Source: Bacteroidales bacterium UBA3389 (GTDB taxonomy: Bacteria; Bacteroidota; Bacteroidia; Bacteroidales; P3). From it: DNA of 13,612 nucleotides. Numbering within the stretch: the stretch's first letter is position 1; every line of letters starts with the position of its first letter. This document shows positions 7,269 to 13,612 of the stretch, one piece after another. The translations under genes were made by a program, and so were the position numbers. The notes beneath the pieces are model-generated. The model worked only from the letters and a program-made list of their open reading frames with translations. It made no database searches and was not told the DNA's origin. Where the stretch lies: the NCBI GenBank assembly GCA_002358835.1, contig DEPP01000063.1, positions 6,181 through 19,792 of the forward strand, written 5' to 3'.

Positions 7269-8597
7269 TTAGCGGTTTTTTTCTACCAATTCATTATATA
7301 ATTCTTTTAATTTTTCGGCGGCTTTATCCCATGTTATCGATATGGCTTCGAGTTTGCCTTGACGAGATAGAAAATCCGATAGAGCCTTGTGCTTTCCAAT
7401 CGAATAGATTGCATCTGCCATCGAATCGACATCCCAAAAATCGACTTTGATTGCATGATTCAATACTTCGGAAACCCCCGATTGACGACTTATTATTGTG
7501 GGAACGCCTGCCTGCATTGCTTCCAAAGGTGCTATACCGAAAGGTTCGGAAACGCTTGGCATGACAAACGCACTGCTTATCGAGAGCAATTCTTTCAACT
7601 CTTCACCTTCAAGAAAGCCTGTAAAGAAAAAGTTTCGGCTTATCTTTTTTCGAGCAACCAACCTTATCATCTTCTCTTCCATATCGCCACTGCCTGCAAT
7701 CACGAACACAAATCCGTCGTCCTTTTTCAAAACCCTTTCGGCTGCTTCAACAAAATAGTCGGGTCCTTTTTGGAAGGTTATTCTCCCGATAAAGCTAACT
7801 ATCTTTTTATCGAAAACATTTTGCATCCTAATCGTATTTGTACTTTGTGAAATCACGCCATTGTGAACGCAAACAACTTTATGCTGTGGTTGAAAGTATT
7901 TTGAAATGACCGTATTGCGGGTATATTCACTCACGCACACAATCAAATCCGCCGCTTCCATACCTTGACGTTCCAACTCATAAACCCTTTCGTTCACATT
8001 CTCACCACTGCGGTCGTATTCCGTTGCATGCACATGTACAATCAAAGGTTTGCCACTGATTTTCTTTGCAATCTCGCCCGCTTTGAAGCACAGCCAATCG
8101 TGAGCGTGTATCACATCGAACTCTCTCTGCTTTGCTATACTGCCTGCAACGAAAGCATATCGGTTTACTTCCTCATACAAATCCTTGCCATAGCCTCCTT
8201 TGAGTTCTACGCAGAAACTTCTTGTTATGTCTTTAGAAACGCTTGTGAGGATTTTTGAGTTTGTTTGGTTGATTTTTGATTCCGCCAAAGCATTTCTTTC
8301 TTTCATTCTTCGGTTGTAGTCCTCTTCATTTTCGTAGGGCAGAATAGAACTGTCGATATGGAAAAACGATATGTTCTCTTCCAAATGCTCGATTTGTTTT
8401 TCGCTAAGGGTATTGACCACTTTGTTTGCCGCCATTATCTCTGCTCCGTTCGAGGGCTCGTCTCCATAAAGGCATGGAACGACAAAGTCAATCGCTACTT
8501 CCTTTTCCGTCAATGCCTTGGTCAAACCGAAACAAGCCGTTCCCAATCCTCCGGAGATGTGTGGCGGATACTCCCAACCGAACATCAGAACTTTCAT
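7269..8597 (-). CDS. GT4 glycosyltransferase, glycogen/starch-synthase-like
   Basis: This GT-B-fold glycosyltransferase has 442 residues. The N-terminal lobe opens with the starch-synthase-type loop WEYPPHISGGLGT (8-20) and contains IHAHDW (163-168). The C-terminal lobe shows GRITFQKGP (271-279), the strand VFVIAGSG (297-304) and the retaining GT4 E-x7-E motif (E351 to E359, EPFGIAPLE). It probably builds alpha-1,4-glucan from a nucleotide-glucose donor, given its position between the GH133 debranching and GH57 genes; donor and acceptor are inferred. The start overlaps the upstream stop by 4 nt (ATGA). Unusually for Bacteroidetes, it has a strong Shine-Dalgarno sequence 7 nt upstream. Confidence 0.88.
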   Translation of the reverse strand: MKVLMFGWEYPPHISGGLGTACFGLTKALTEKEVAIDFVVPCLYGDEPSNGAEIMAANKVVNTLSEKQIEHLEENISFFHIDSSILPYENEEDYNRRMKERNALAESKINQTNSKILTSVSKDITRSFCVELKGGYGKDLYEEVNRYAFVAGSIAKQREFDVIHAHDWLCFKAGEIAKKISGKPLIVHVHATEYDRSGENVNERVYELERQGMEAADLIVCVSEYTRNTVISKYFQPQHKVVCVHNGVISQSTNTIRMQNVFDKKIVSFIGRITFQKGPDYFVEAAERVLKKDDGFVFVIAGSGDMEEKMIRLVARKKISRNFFFTGFLEGEELKELLSISSAFVMPSVSEPFGIAPLEAMQAGVPTIISRQSGVSEVLNHAIKVDFWDVDSMADAIYSIGKHKALSDFLSRQGKLEAISITWDKAAEKLKELYNELVEKNR

Positions 8598-10555
8598 AGG
8601 CTTTCCTCCTTATCCGTTTTGTGTTTGTCAATCAAGTATTTCATTCTGCAAACCTCTGCAACACTCCACGCTTGAGAGATACTGCCACCCGGTTTATAAG
8701 GTGGGTTTCCGTCATATACCTCTGCAATGCTTCCGACGCAGTAGTCTGTTAATATATTACCGAATTGACGGTACAATTGTTCAATATAGTTTACCGCATT
8801 TTTGCCATAGACGTTGAAATACGCCTCTGCAAATGCACCGATAGGCCATGTCCAAACCGTTCCGTTGTGATAAGCAAAGTCTCTTTCGTGTTGATTGCCT
8901 CGGTAGTGAGGATGGTAGTTTTCTGCCTTCGGACTGAGCGAACGCAATCCGTAAGGGGTGAGCAGTTCTTGCTTTACCTTTTCGACAATCAATTGACGAA
9001 TCTTCAGACTTAAACATGTGTAAGGCATACTTACTGCAAAAATCATATTGCATCTTACCGAGAAATCCCTCTCTGCTCCATTTACGCAATCGGCAAGGTA
9101 ACCTTTCTCCTTGGACCAAAAAGTCGATTTGAAACTGCTTGGAAAGACCGAAGCGAATTCGTCCCATTTTGCACTCTCTCCGTCGCTGCATGCAAGCTCT
9201 GCAAGTTCTCTGTAAAACATTACTGCATTGTACCAAAGGGCATTTATTTCCACCGCATATCCGTTGCGAGGCGTTACAGGCACACCATCAACAATCGCAT
9301 CCATCCACGTCAAAGCCTTACCCGATTGCGATTGCCATAGAAGATAGTTGCTGTCCATTCTCACGTTATCCGTTCCCTCGGCAAAGGTATCGAGAATCTG
9401 TTTCATAACCTTTGAATACAGATTCCATACTTCTGTTCTTGCATTGTTGATATAAGCATATTGTTGAATGCACCAAAAGAACCATAGCGGAGCATCAACA
9501 CTGTTGTAAGCCGATTGAGCACCCATACCGATGTTTGGGAAAAAGCCATCTCGGAAATCTGTCAATTCTCCTTCGATTGCCATTTTGAACATACGCCAAT
9601 CGTCAATTGCCAAACAGAGTCCGGGAAGTGATATGAAGGTGTCGCGTCCCCATCTGCCAAACCAAGGAAAGCCTGCCACAACATCAACAATCGTTCCCTT
9701 GCGTGCAAAAAACATTCTCGCCGCTCTTCGAAGCACATCTTCCATTGTTTCAACCGGAAAACGAAAACGAGTCTCCATAACGAAATCTCTGCTGAGCAAA
9801 AACGGATTTGCTTCTTCCACTCCGCAGGAAACGAAAATGCTTTCACCCTTGCTCAATTTGATGACCACCTTTCCCGGTGAGAGCAAATCCTCAAGGTAGT
9901 CGTATCCTCGCTCTTTTTCTTTTATGTATTCGAAATTATAATACCAATAAGGATTGTGGCGATATTCGACCTTCTTTGAGAATTGCAGATAAAGCGGAGT
10001 GTAGTCTTTGTACATCTGAAACCTGATTCCTTGTGGTGCATTTTCGTACGACATGTTCGCATTCTCGTTTGCAATCGAGAGGGTGTGAATCTGTCTGAAT
10101 GCAAGCAAAGGCATCAACTCCAAACTTATGTCTGTGTCGGCTTCTTGCAGGGTGTATTTTATCAGAAGTCGGTCTTGTTTTTCTTGAAAGAGCATTTGTT
10201 TGAGCAGAACGATGTTTCCGATTCGGTAAGTATGAGTCGGCAATACTCCAAGCTCGTATGATTCTAAGTATTTGTGTCCTTTGGGACTGTAAATTCCGTC
10301 TTTGTAGCGATGAAGTGCCAAATGAAATTCTTGATTGTCAAAGACAAGCGTTTCATCGAGAGAAGAGAGCAAGACATGGTTTTGATTGTCGAACTTAGGT
10401 TGCGGAACAATCAGCAGACCATGGTATTTGCGAGTGTTGCAACTTGGCAGGGTAGTGCAGGAATAAGCATTTGAAATATTCGCTCTTAAAACCTCTCTTT
10501 GCAACGAATACTCCAAATTGGTAAGTTCTTTTTTTGTGAATAATATCTTTTCCAT
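8594..10555 (-). CDS. Glycogen debranching enzyme, amylo-alpha-1,6-glucosidase (GH133)
   Basis: This enzyme removes alpha-1,6 branch stubs from glycogen-like glucans in the cytosol. The 653-residue protein has the bacterial GDE layout. The N-terminal beta-rich domain is about 1-260, with NTRKYHGLLIV (40-50). The C-terminal (alpha/alpha)6-barrel carries FPWFGRWGRDTFISLPGL (296-313), TWMDA (416-420; D419 a plausible acid), EINALWYNA (436-444), YHNGTVWTWPIG (562-573) and SIAEVYDG (609-616), followed by GGSISQAWSVAEV (623-635). Length and motifs look complete. No signal peptide is seen. It starts 10 nt after the flippase stop and overlaps the GT4 gene by 4 nt. With GT4 and GH57 it makes a full polymer synthesis and turnover set. 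Confidence 0.95.
   Translation of the reverse strand: MEKILFTKKELTNLEYSLQREVLRANISNAYSCTTLPSCNTRKYHGLLIVPQPKFDNQNHVLLSSLDETLVFDNQEFHLALHRYKDGIYSPKGHKYLESYELGVLPTHTYRIGNIVLLKQMLFQEKQDRLLIKYTLQEADTDISLELMPLLAFRQIHTLSIANENANMSYENAPQGIRFQMYKDYTPLYLQFSKKVEYRHNPYWYYNFEYIKEKERGYDYLEDLLSPGKVVIKLSKGESIFVSCGVEEANPFLLSRDFVMETRFRFPVETMEDVLRRAARMFFARKGTIVDVVAGFPWFGRWGRDTFISLPGLCLAIDDWRMFKMAIEGELTDFRDGFFPNIGMGAQSAYNSVDAPLWFFWCIQQYAYINNARTEVWNLYSKVMKQILDTFAEGTDNVRMDSNYLLWQSQSGKALTWMDAIVDGVPVTPRNGYAVEINALWYNAVMFYRELAELACSDGESAKWDEFASVFPSSFKSTFWSKEKGYLADCVNGAERDFSVRCNMIFAVSMPYTCLSLKIRQLIVEKVKQELLTPYGLRSLSPKAENYHPHYRGNQHERDFAYHNGTVWTWPIGAFAEAYFNVYGKNAVNYIEQLYRQFGNILTDYCVGSIAEVYDGNPPYKPGGSISQAWSVAEVCRMKYLIDKHKTDKEESL
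8605..8611 (-). promoter_or_regulatory. Strong Shine-Dalgarno AAGGAGG for the GT4 gene, inside the GH133 coding region
   Basis: On the minus strand AAGGAGG ends 7 nt before the ATG at 8597. It is formed by the codons for the last residues (D-K-E-E) of the debranching enzyme. Together with the ATGA overlap it favours re-initiation or independent loading on the GT4 gene. The other starts in this window lack such a site. Confidence 0.7.
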
Positions 10556-10565
10556 CTGCTATTTT

Positions 10566-12008
10566 CTAACTGATAAGGGATTTTATGTCTTTGAACGAGA
10601 ATATTTTGACTGCAAATGCCGCCGCAAGTATTAACGAAAGCGACACTGTTGTTTTTATGATCCAATTTGCTTCCATGCCTAAAAGAACTCCCAATGAAAT
10701 AAGAGCAACCAGCAAAACATAAAGCAAAATCTTCAAACTGTATTTCCAATCGAATCTTATCTTAAATATTTTCAGTGCCAACCACGCTTGCAAGATTGCG
10801 GTAACGCTTTGAGTTATCAGACTTGTGGTTGCCGCTCCGTCTTGTTGAAACAATGGAATGAGAATAAAGTTCAAACCTATGTTCATCAGCATTCCGAGTC
10901 CTGCAACCAGGTTCAGATATTTCAATGAGCCGTTTGCGGTAAGCAGAGTTCCGAAAATATAAGTCATAGATATTGGAATAAAACAGAAAGACAATATTCT
11001 GTAAACTCTCGCACTTTCTTCTATGTGTTTGTCATAAAGAAGCGTCATAAGCTCTTGCGAATAGCACAGACTGACACTTACAAATCCGAGAGTGAGAATC
11101 AAAATCAAATGAAATGCGGCTGTGATTACGCTGTTTATGTTTTCGCTTGATTTCTCTTTAATCAGCTTTGAGAACAGCGGAAGCAGAATAACCGAAAACA
11201 GATACGAAACCATATTGGCCGAATCGACAAGTCGGAAGCCCGAGGCATAGATTCCGGAACTTACTCCTTCGTCTTCGACAAGTGCAAGCAACATCACCGA
11301 ATCCATTCTGTTGTAACATGCCATCAATAATCCCAATACGGCAAATGGTAAGCCGGCTTTGAGCAACAGAAATCCGAAAACCTTGTTGAGCTTCAGGCGA
11401 ATAAATCCCGTCTTATGCACACATACGGCAAGCGAAACGATGAAAGTGATGAACATGGTAAGGAATTGCACATACACCATATACTCTATGCAGAAGTATT
11501 GCCTTAGATGTTTGTTCCAAAGCATAAAACTGCAAAACAAAATCAGCAAAGCCCTGTCCAAAACCGAAATCACGCTGTCTGTCTTAAACAACATCAATGC
11601 CGTTATATTGCTTCTGAAATATGAAATGAAAGAACTCAAAACCTGAGTCATACACATCCAAAACAGCATCTTCGTTTGCCATGCGTCATATCCCAAAAAC
11701 AAACCGCAGACTATCACTATAATGGTGTAAATCAACGAAAGAATGATTTTGAGCGGTATTATGCGTGCAAAATACTTCGAAAGCAGGTTCGTATGCCTTG
11801 CTATCATTCGATTGTTGTAGTTTACGATTCCGAAATCCAAGATGATATTGAACAGATATGTGAAGTTGAACAATGCATAATAAACCCCGTAATCTTGAGC
11901 TGAGACAGCGTTCTGCACACTTCGGTCAATGCCCAAAATCCAAAAAGACTTTATCAGAATGTTCAAAGCCAATAAGAAAAACAAATTGGTAACAAAGAAT
12001 TTCTTCAT
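10566..12008 (-). CDS. Wzx-like polysaccharide/oligosaccharide flippase (MOP superfamily)
   Basis: The 480-residue protein is hydrophobic almost throughout, with an estimated 12-14 membrane helices, and belongs by appearance to the polysaccharide-biosynthesis (RfbX/Wzx) branch of the MOP superfamily. The N-terminal region with DRSVQNAVSAQDYGVYYAL (about 28-46) and then LDFGIVNYNNRMIARH is typical of Bacteroidetes members. Such proteins flip undecaprenyl-linked oligosaccharides across the inner membrane. It is the first gene of the minus-strand operon, and its upstream spacer is shared with a divergent glycosyltransferase gene. The stop codon is TAG. The physical link to cytosolic alpha-glucan enzymes is unusual for a flippase. 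The substrate is unknown, and an MviN/MurJ assignment seems less likely. Confidence 0.85.
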   Translation of the reverse strand: MKKFFVTNLFFLLALNILIKSFWILGIDRSVQNAVSAQDYGVYYALFNFTYLFNIILDFGIVNYNNRMIARHTNLLSKYFARIIPLKIILSLIYTIIVIVCGLFLGYDAWQTKMLFWMCMTQVLSSFISYFRSNITALMLFKTDSVISVLDRALLILFCSFMLWNKHLRQYFCIEYMVYVQFLTMFITFIVSLAVCVHKTGFIRLKLNKVFGFLLLKAGLPFAVLGLLMACYNRMDSVMLLALVEDEGVSSGIYASGFRLVDSANMVSYLFSVILLPLFSKLIKEKSSENINSVITAAFHLILILTLGFVSVSLCYSQELMTLLYDKHIEESARVYRILSFCFIPISMTYIFGTLLTANGSLKYLNLVAGLGMLMNIGLNFILIPLFQQDGAATTSLITQSVTAILQAWLALKIFKIRFDWKYSLKILLYVLLVALISLGVLLGMEANWIIKTTVSLSLILAAAFAVKIFSFKDIKSLIS

Positions 12009-12038
12009 ATTGTAAGCAATAAATTAACGAAAGAATTG

Positions 12039-12046
12039 TATCTTTG
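12039..12046 (+). promoter_or_regulatory. Bacteroidetes -7 box TATCTTTG for the GT4-murF unit
   Basis: TATCTTTG fits the -7 consensus TAnnTTTG exactly and lies 35 nt before the TTG start at 12082, giving a leader of about 30 nt. A clear -33 TTTG at the usual distance is missing; the nearest TTG is at 12010-12012, 26 nt away. It likely drives the glycosyltransferase gene and murF. Confidence 0.55.
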
Positions 12047-12063
12047 CTTCATCATATTTAACG

Positions 12064-12071
12064 CAAAAATA
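12064..12071 (-). promoter_or_regulatory. Bacteroidetes -7 box TATTTTTG for the flippase operon
   Basis: Read on the minus strand, 12071 to 12064 is TATTTTTG, an exact TAnnTTTG match. It lies 55 nt upstream of the flippase ATG at 12008. I see no good -33 element. It would launch the whole six-gene operon, facing the plus-strand box at 12039-12046. Confidence 0.45.
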
Positions 12072-12081
12072 CAAGAAAAAA

Positions 12082-13008
12082 TTGAGAATAGGTGTAAATA
12101 CAAGGCTTTTAATAGAAGATAAGTTGGAGGGAATCGGTTATTTCTCGCTCAAAACTCTTGAGAGAATAACCCGAAATCACCCCGAAGCGGAATTTATCTT
12201 CTTCTTTGACAGACCGTTCAGCAAGAAATTTGTTTTTTCGCCCAATGTCAAAGCGGTAGTCATCCCTTTGCCGACCCGACATCCGATGTTGTGGCATATT
12301 TATTTCGATTTCTTGCTGCCTTTTTACTTAAAGATGTATCGAATCGACCTTTTTCTTACCCCCGACGGCTACATACCTACATGGGGCAGGACAAAGACCT
12401 TGCCGGTCATTCACGACATAAACTACGAACACGATTCGACATTCTTGGGCAAAAAATCATACCTCCGATACTACAAACACTTTTTCCCGAAGTTTGCCCG
12501 CAAAGCCACAAGAGTGGCAACAGTGTCCGAATTCAGCAAAGCGGATATTTCAAACATATACAAGATTCCGCAAGACAAGATAGACGTTGTGTATTCTGCG
12601 GCAAACGAACAATATCGTCCGCATACGGAAGAAGAAAACATTCAAACCAAGGCAAAATATACCGATGGCAAGGACTTTTTCTACTTTGTGGGAGCTTTGC
12701 ATAAGCGAAAAAACCTCGTAAATCTGTTTCGAGCGTTCGATTTGTTCAAAAACCAAAGCCGAAGCGATGTGAAATTGGTCATAGTCGGCAATAAGAAATG
12801 GTGGGAAGGAGAGATAGCCGAGGCGTATGAGCAAATGCGGTTCAGAGATGAAGTCGTGTTTACATCACGTTTGCCATTGGAAGAGGTTAATCGCATAGCA
12901 TCGGCAAGCATCGCCTGTGTGTTTGTGTCTTTGTTCGAAGGCTTCGGACTACCTCCGCTTGAGGCTTTTCGTTCTCATACGGCGGCAATCATATCCGATA
13001 CAACATAG
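12082..13008 (+). CDS. GT4 family glycosyltransferase, truncated by an in-frame amber codon
   Basis: The 308-residue ORF is a GT-B retaining glycosyltransferase, mannosyltransferase-like in style. It shows an N-terminal MRIGVNTRLL with GIGYF (17-21), HDINYE (111-116), FVGALHKRKN (202-211), VIVGNKKWW (233-241) and the E-x7-E motif at E286 to E294 (EGFGLPPLE). The start is TTG at 12082; no in-frame ATG exists between it and the upstream stop TAA at 12025-12027. A TAG at 13006-13008 interrupts the conserved stretch where GT4 proteins read T-S-L-P-E. The same frame continues with LPEIGADAAIY. The catalytic residues lie before the stop, but the last ~68 residues, including the helix that packs back on the N-lobe, are lost. 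The product is probably inactive unless the stop is suppressed or is a sequencing error. Confidence 0.8.
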   Translation: MRIGVNTRLLIEDKLEGIGYFSLKTLERITRNHPEAEFIFFFDRPFSKKFVFSPNVKAVVIPLPTRHPMLWHIYFDFLLPFYLKMYRIDLFLTPDGYIPTWGRTKTLPVIHDINYEHDSTFLGKKSYLRYYKHFFPKFARKATRVATVSEFSKADISNIYKIPQDKIDVVYSAANEQYRPHTEEENIQTKAKYTDGKDFFYFVGALHKRKNLVNLFRAFDLFKNQSRSDVKLVIVGNKKWWEGEIAEAYEQMRFRDEVVFTSRLPLEEVNRIASASIACVFVSLFEGFGLPPLEAFRSHTAAIISDTT

Positions 13009-13212
13009 CTGCCGGAAATAGGAGCCGATGCAGCAATCTATGCCTCGCCGACCGATGTCGAAAGTATAGCCAAGGCAATGAATGAAACATACACCCAACC
13101 CGAAAAACGAGAAGAATGTATCCGTAAAGGAATCGTTCAAGCCGAAAAGTTCAGTTGGGATAAAACAGCAGAATTATTATGGAATACGATAACAAAAGCA
13201 TTGGAACAATAA
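13009..13212 (+). pseudogene. Separated C-terminal part of the same GT4 glycosyltransferase
   Basis: After the amber codon the frame continues for 67 codons to TAA at 13210-13212. The translation (LPEIGADAAIY, then SPTDVESIAKAM, then QAEKFSWDKTAELLW) is the usual GT4 C-terminus. The full undisrupted gene would be 12082-13212 (about 376 residues). A single C-to-A change of TCG (Ser) would explain the TAG. Its last 34 nt overlap the start of murF, so this remnant is held in place by an essential neighbour. Confidence 0.8.
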
Positions 13213-13612
13213 AGGAAATATACGAACACTATAAAGCACATCCGAGTGTTTGTACCGATTCACGCACGCTGAAAGAGGGTGATATATTTTTCGCACTCAA
13301 GGGTGAGAATTTCGATGGCAATCTGTTTGCGGAAAAAGCCTTGGAAGCGGGTGCAAGTCTGGTAGTGGTGGATTCAAAAGAGGTTTATGCAAAACAAAAA
13401 CTCAGCCATGCAAAACAAAGAATGGTTTTGTGCGAAGATACGCTCGTTTGTTTGCAATCACTTGCCGCATATCACCGTCAAAGCTTGGACGCAACCGTTA
13501 TCGGAATCAGCGGCACAAACGGCAAAACCACGACCAAAGAACTTATACACGCCGTTCTTTCAAGCTCGTTTCGTACTCAGGCAACCAAGGGTAATCTGAA
13601 TAATCATATAGG
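13179..13612 (+). CDS. murF: UDP-N-acetylmuramoyl-tripeptide--D-alanyl-D-alanine ligase MurF, 5' part (runs off the window)
   Basis: MurF joins D-Ala-D-Ala to the UDP-MurNAc-tripeptide with ATP, the last cytosolic step of peptidoglycan precursor synthesis. The 144 complete codons present show the N-terminal substrate-binding domain (CTDSRTLKEGDIFFALKGENF, 25-45 with S28-R29 typical), then the Mur ligase ATP-binding loop GISGTNGKTTTKE (109-121) and KGNLNNHIG, a MurF-type signature. The gene is open at the right edge. ATG 13179 is the only ATG in frame before the conserved region. It lies inside the 3' end of the GT4 gene (34-nt overlap), so murF is probably co-transcribed from the promoter near 12039. 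Confidence 0.93.
   Translation, partial: MEYDNKSIGTIKEIYEHYKAHPSVCTDSRTLKEGDIFFALKGENFDGNLFAEKALEAGASLVVVDSKEVYAKQKLSHAKQRMVLCEDTLVCLQSLAAYHRQSLDATVIGISGTNGKTTTKELIHAVLSSSFRTQATKGNLNNHI

Noticed and set aside
8781..9236. 151-codon minus-strand ORF within the debranching gene
   Set aside because: Alternative frame of the GH133 barrel region; low-complexity basic composition and no motif.
13006..13008. TAG read as a sense codon (genetic-code change)
   Set aside because: rlmH (4656-4658) and the flippase gene (10566-10568) both end in TAG at the expected protein end, so TAG is a normal stop here.
13387..13599. 70-codon plus-strand ORF near the right edge
   Set aside because: It lies in a different frame inside murF, whose frame shows clear Mur ligase motifs; the small ORF has no recognisable features.

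Overview
The window looks like chromosomal DNA of a Bacteroidetes bacterium, most likely order Bacteroidales. The evidence is the A+T-rich spacers, -7 promoter boxes of the TAnnTTTG type, mostly absent Shine-Dalgarno sequences, and gene content typical of that group (PIF1-like helicase with a C-terminal HRDC-like region, NUDIX/winged-helix regulator, GH133-GT4-GH57 alpha-glucan cluster). Genus cannot be assigned. I see no rRNA, tRNA, CRISPR array, insertion sequence or phage gene.

Layout. Left part, plus strand: a 13-bp hairpin with a T-run (52-87), a PIF1-like/HRDC helicase (107-2206), a 297-nt spacer with a degenerate 21-nt tandem repeat, a NUDIX-type protein with a C-terminal winged-helix region (2504-3196), and a polytopic membrane protein with a soluble WG-repeat-like tail (3242-4642). 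Middle part, minus strand, reading from 12008 down to 4656: six tightly packed genes encoding a Wzx/MOP-type flippase, a GH133 debranching enzyme, a GT4/glycogen-synthase-like glycosyltransferase, a GH57 amylase/glucanotransferase, a FemAB/GNAT-like acyltransferase and RlmH. The junctions are +10, -4, +2, +2 and -4 nt, so this is almost certainly one operon. Right part, plus strand, divergent from the flippase: a GT4 glycosyltransferase gene with a TTG start and an in-frame amber codon, whose 3' end overlaps the start of murF, which runs off the right edge.

How the genes work together. GH133, GT4 and GH57 form a coherent cytosolic alpha-1,4/1,6-glucan (glycogen-like) set: polymer synthesis, remodelling or hydrolysis, and debranching. 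The same operon starts with a lipid-linked-oligosaccharide flippase and ends with a FemAB-like transferase and the 23S rRNA methyltransferase RlmH. Divergent from it lie another glycosyltransferase and the peptidoglycan ligase murF. The region therefore sits at a junction of storage glucan, surface glycan and wall genes.

I did not find a clearly new system. The most notable points are the broken GT4 gene fused by overlap to essential murF, the flippase at the head of an alpha-glucan operon, two opposed -7 boxes in the 73-nt divergent spacer, the membrane/WG-like protein of unknown function, and the hairpin only 19 nt from the helicase start.
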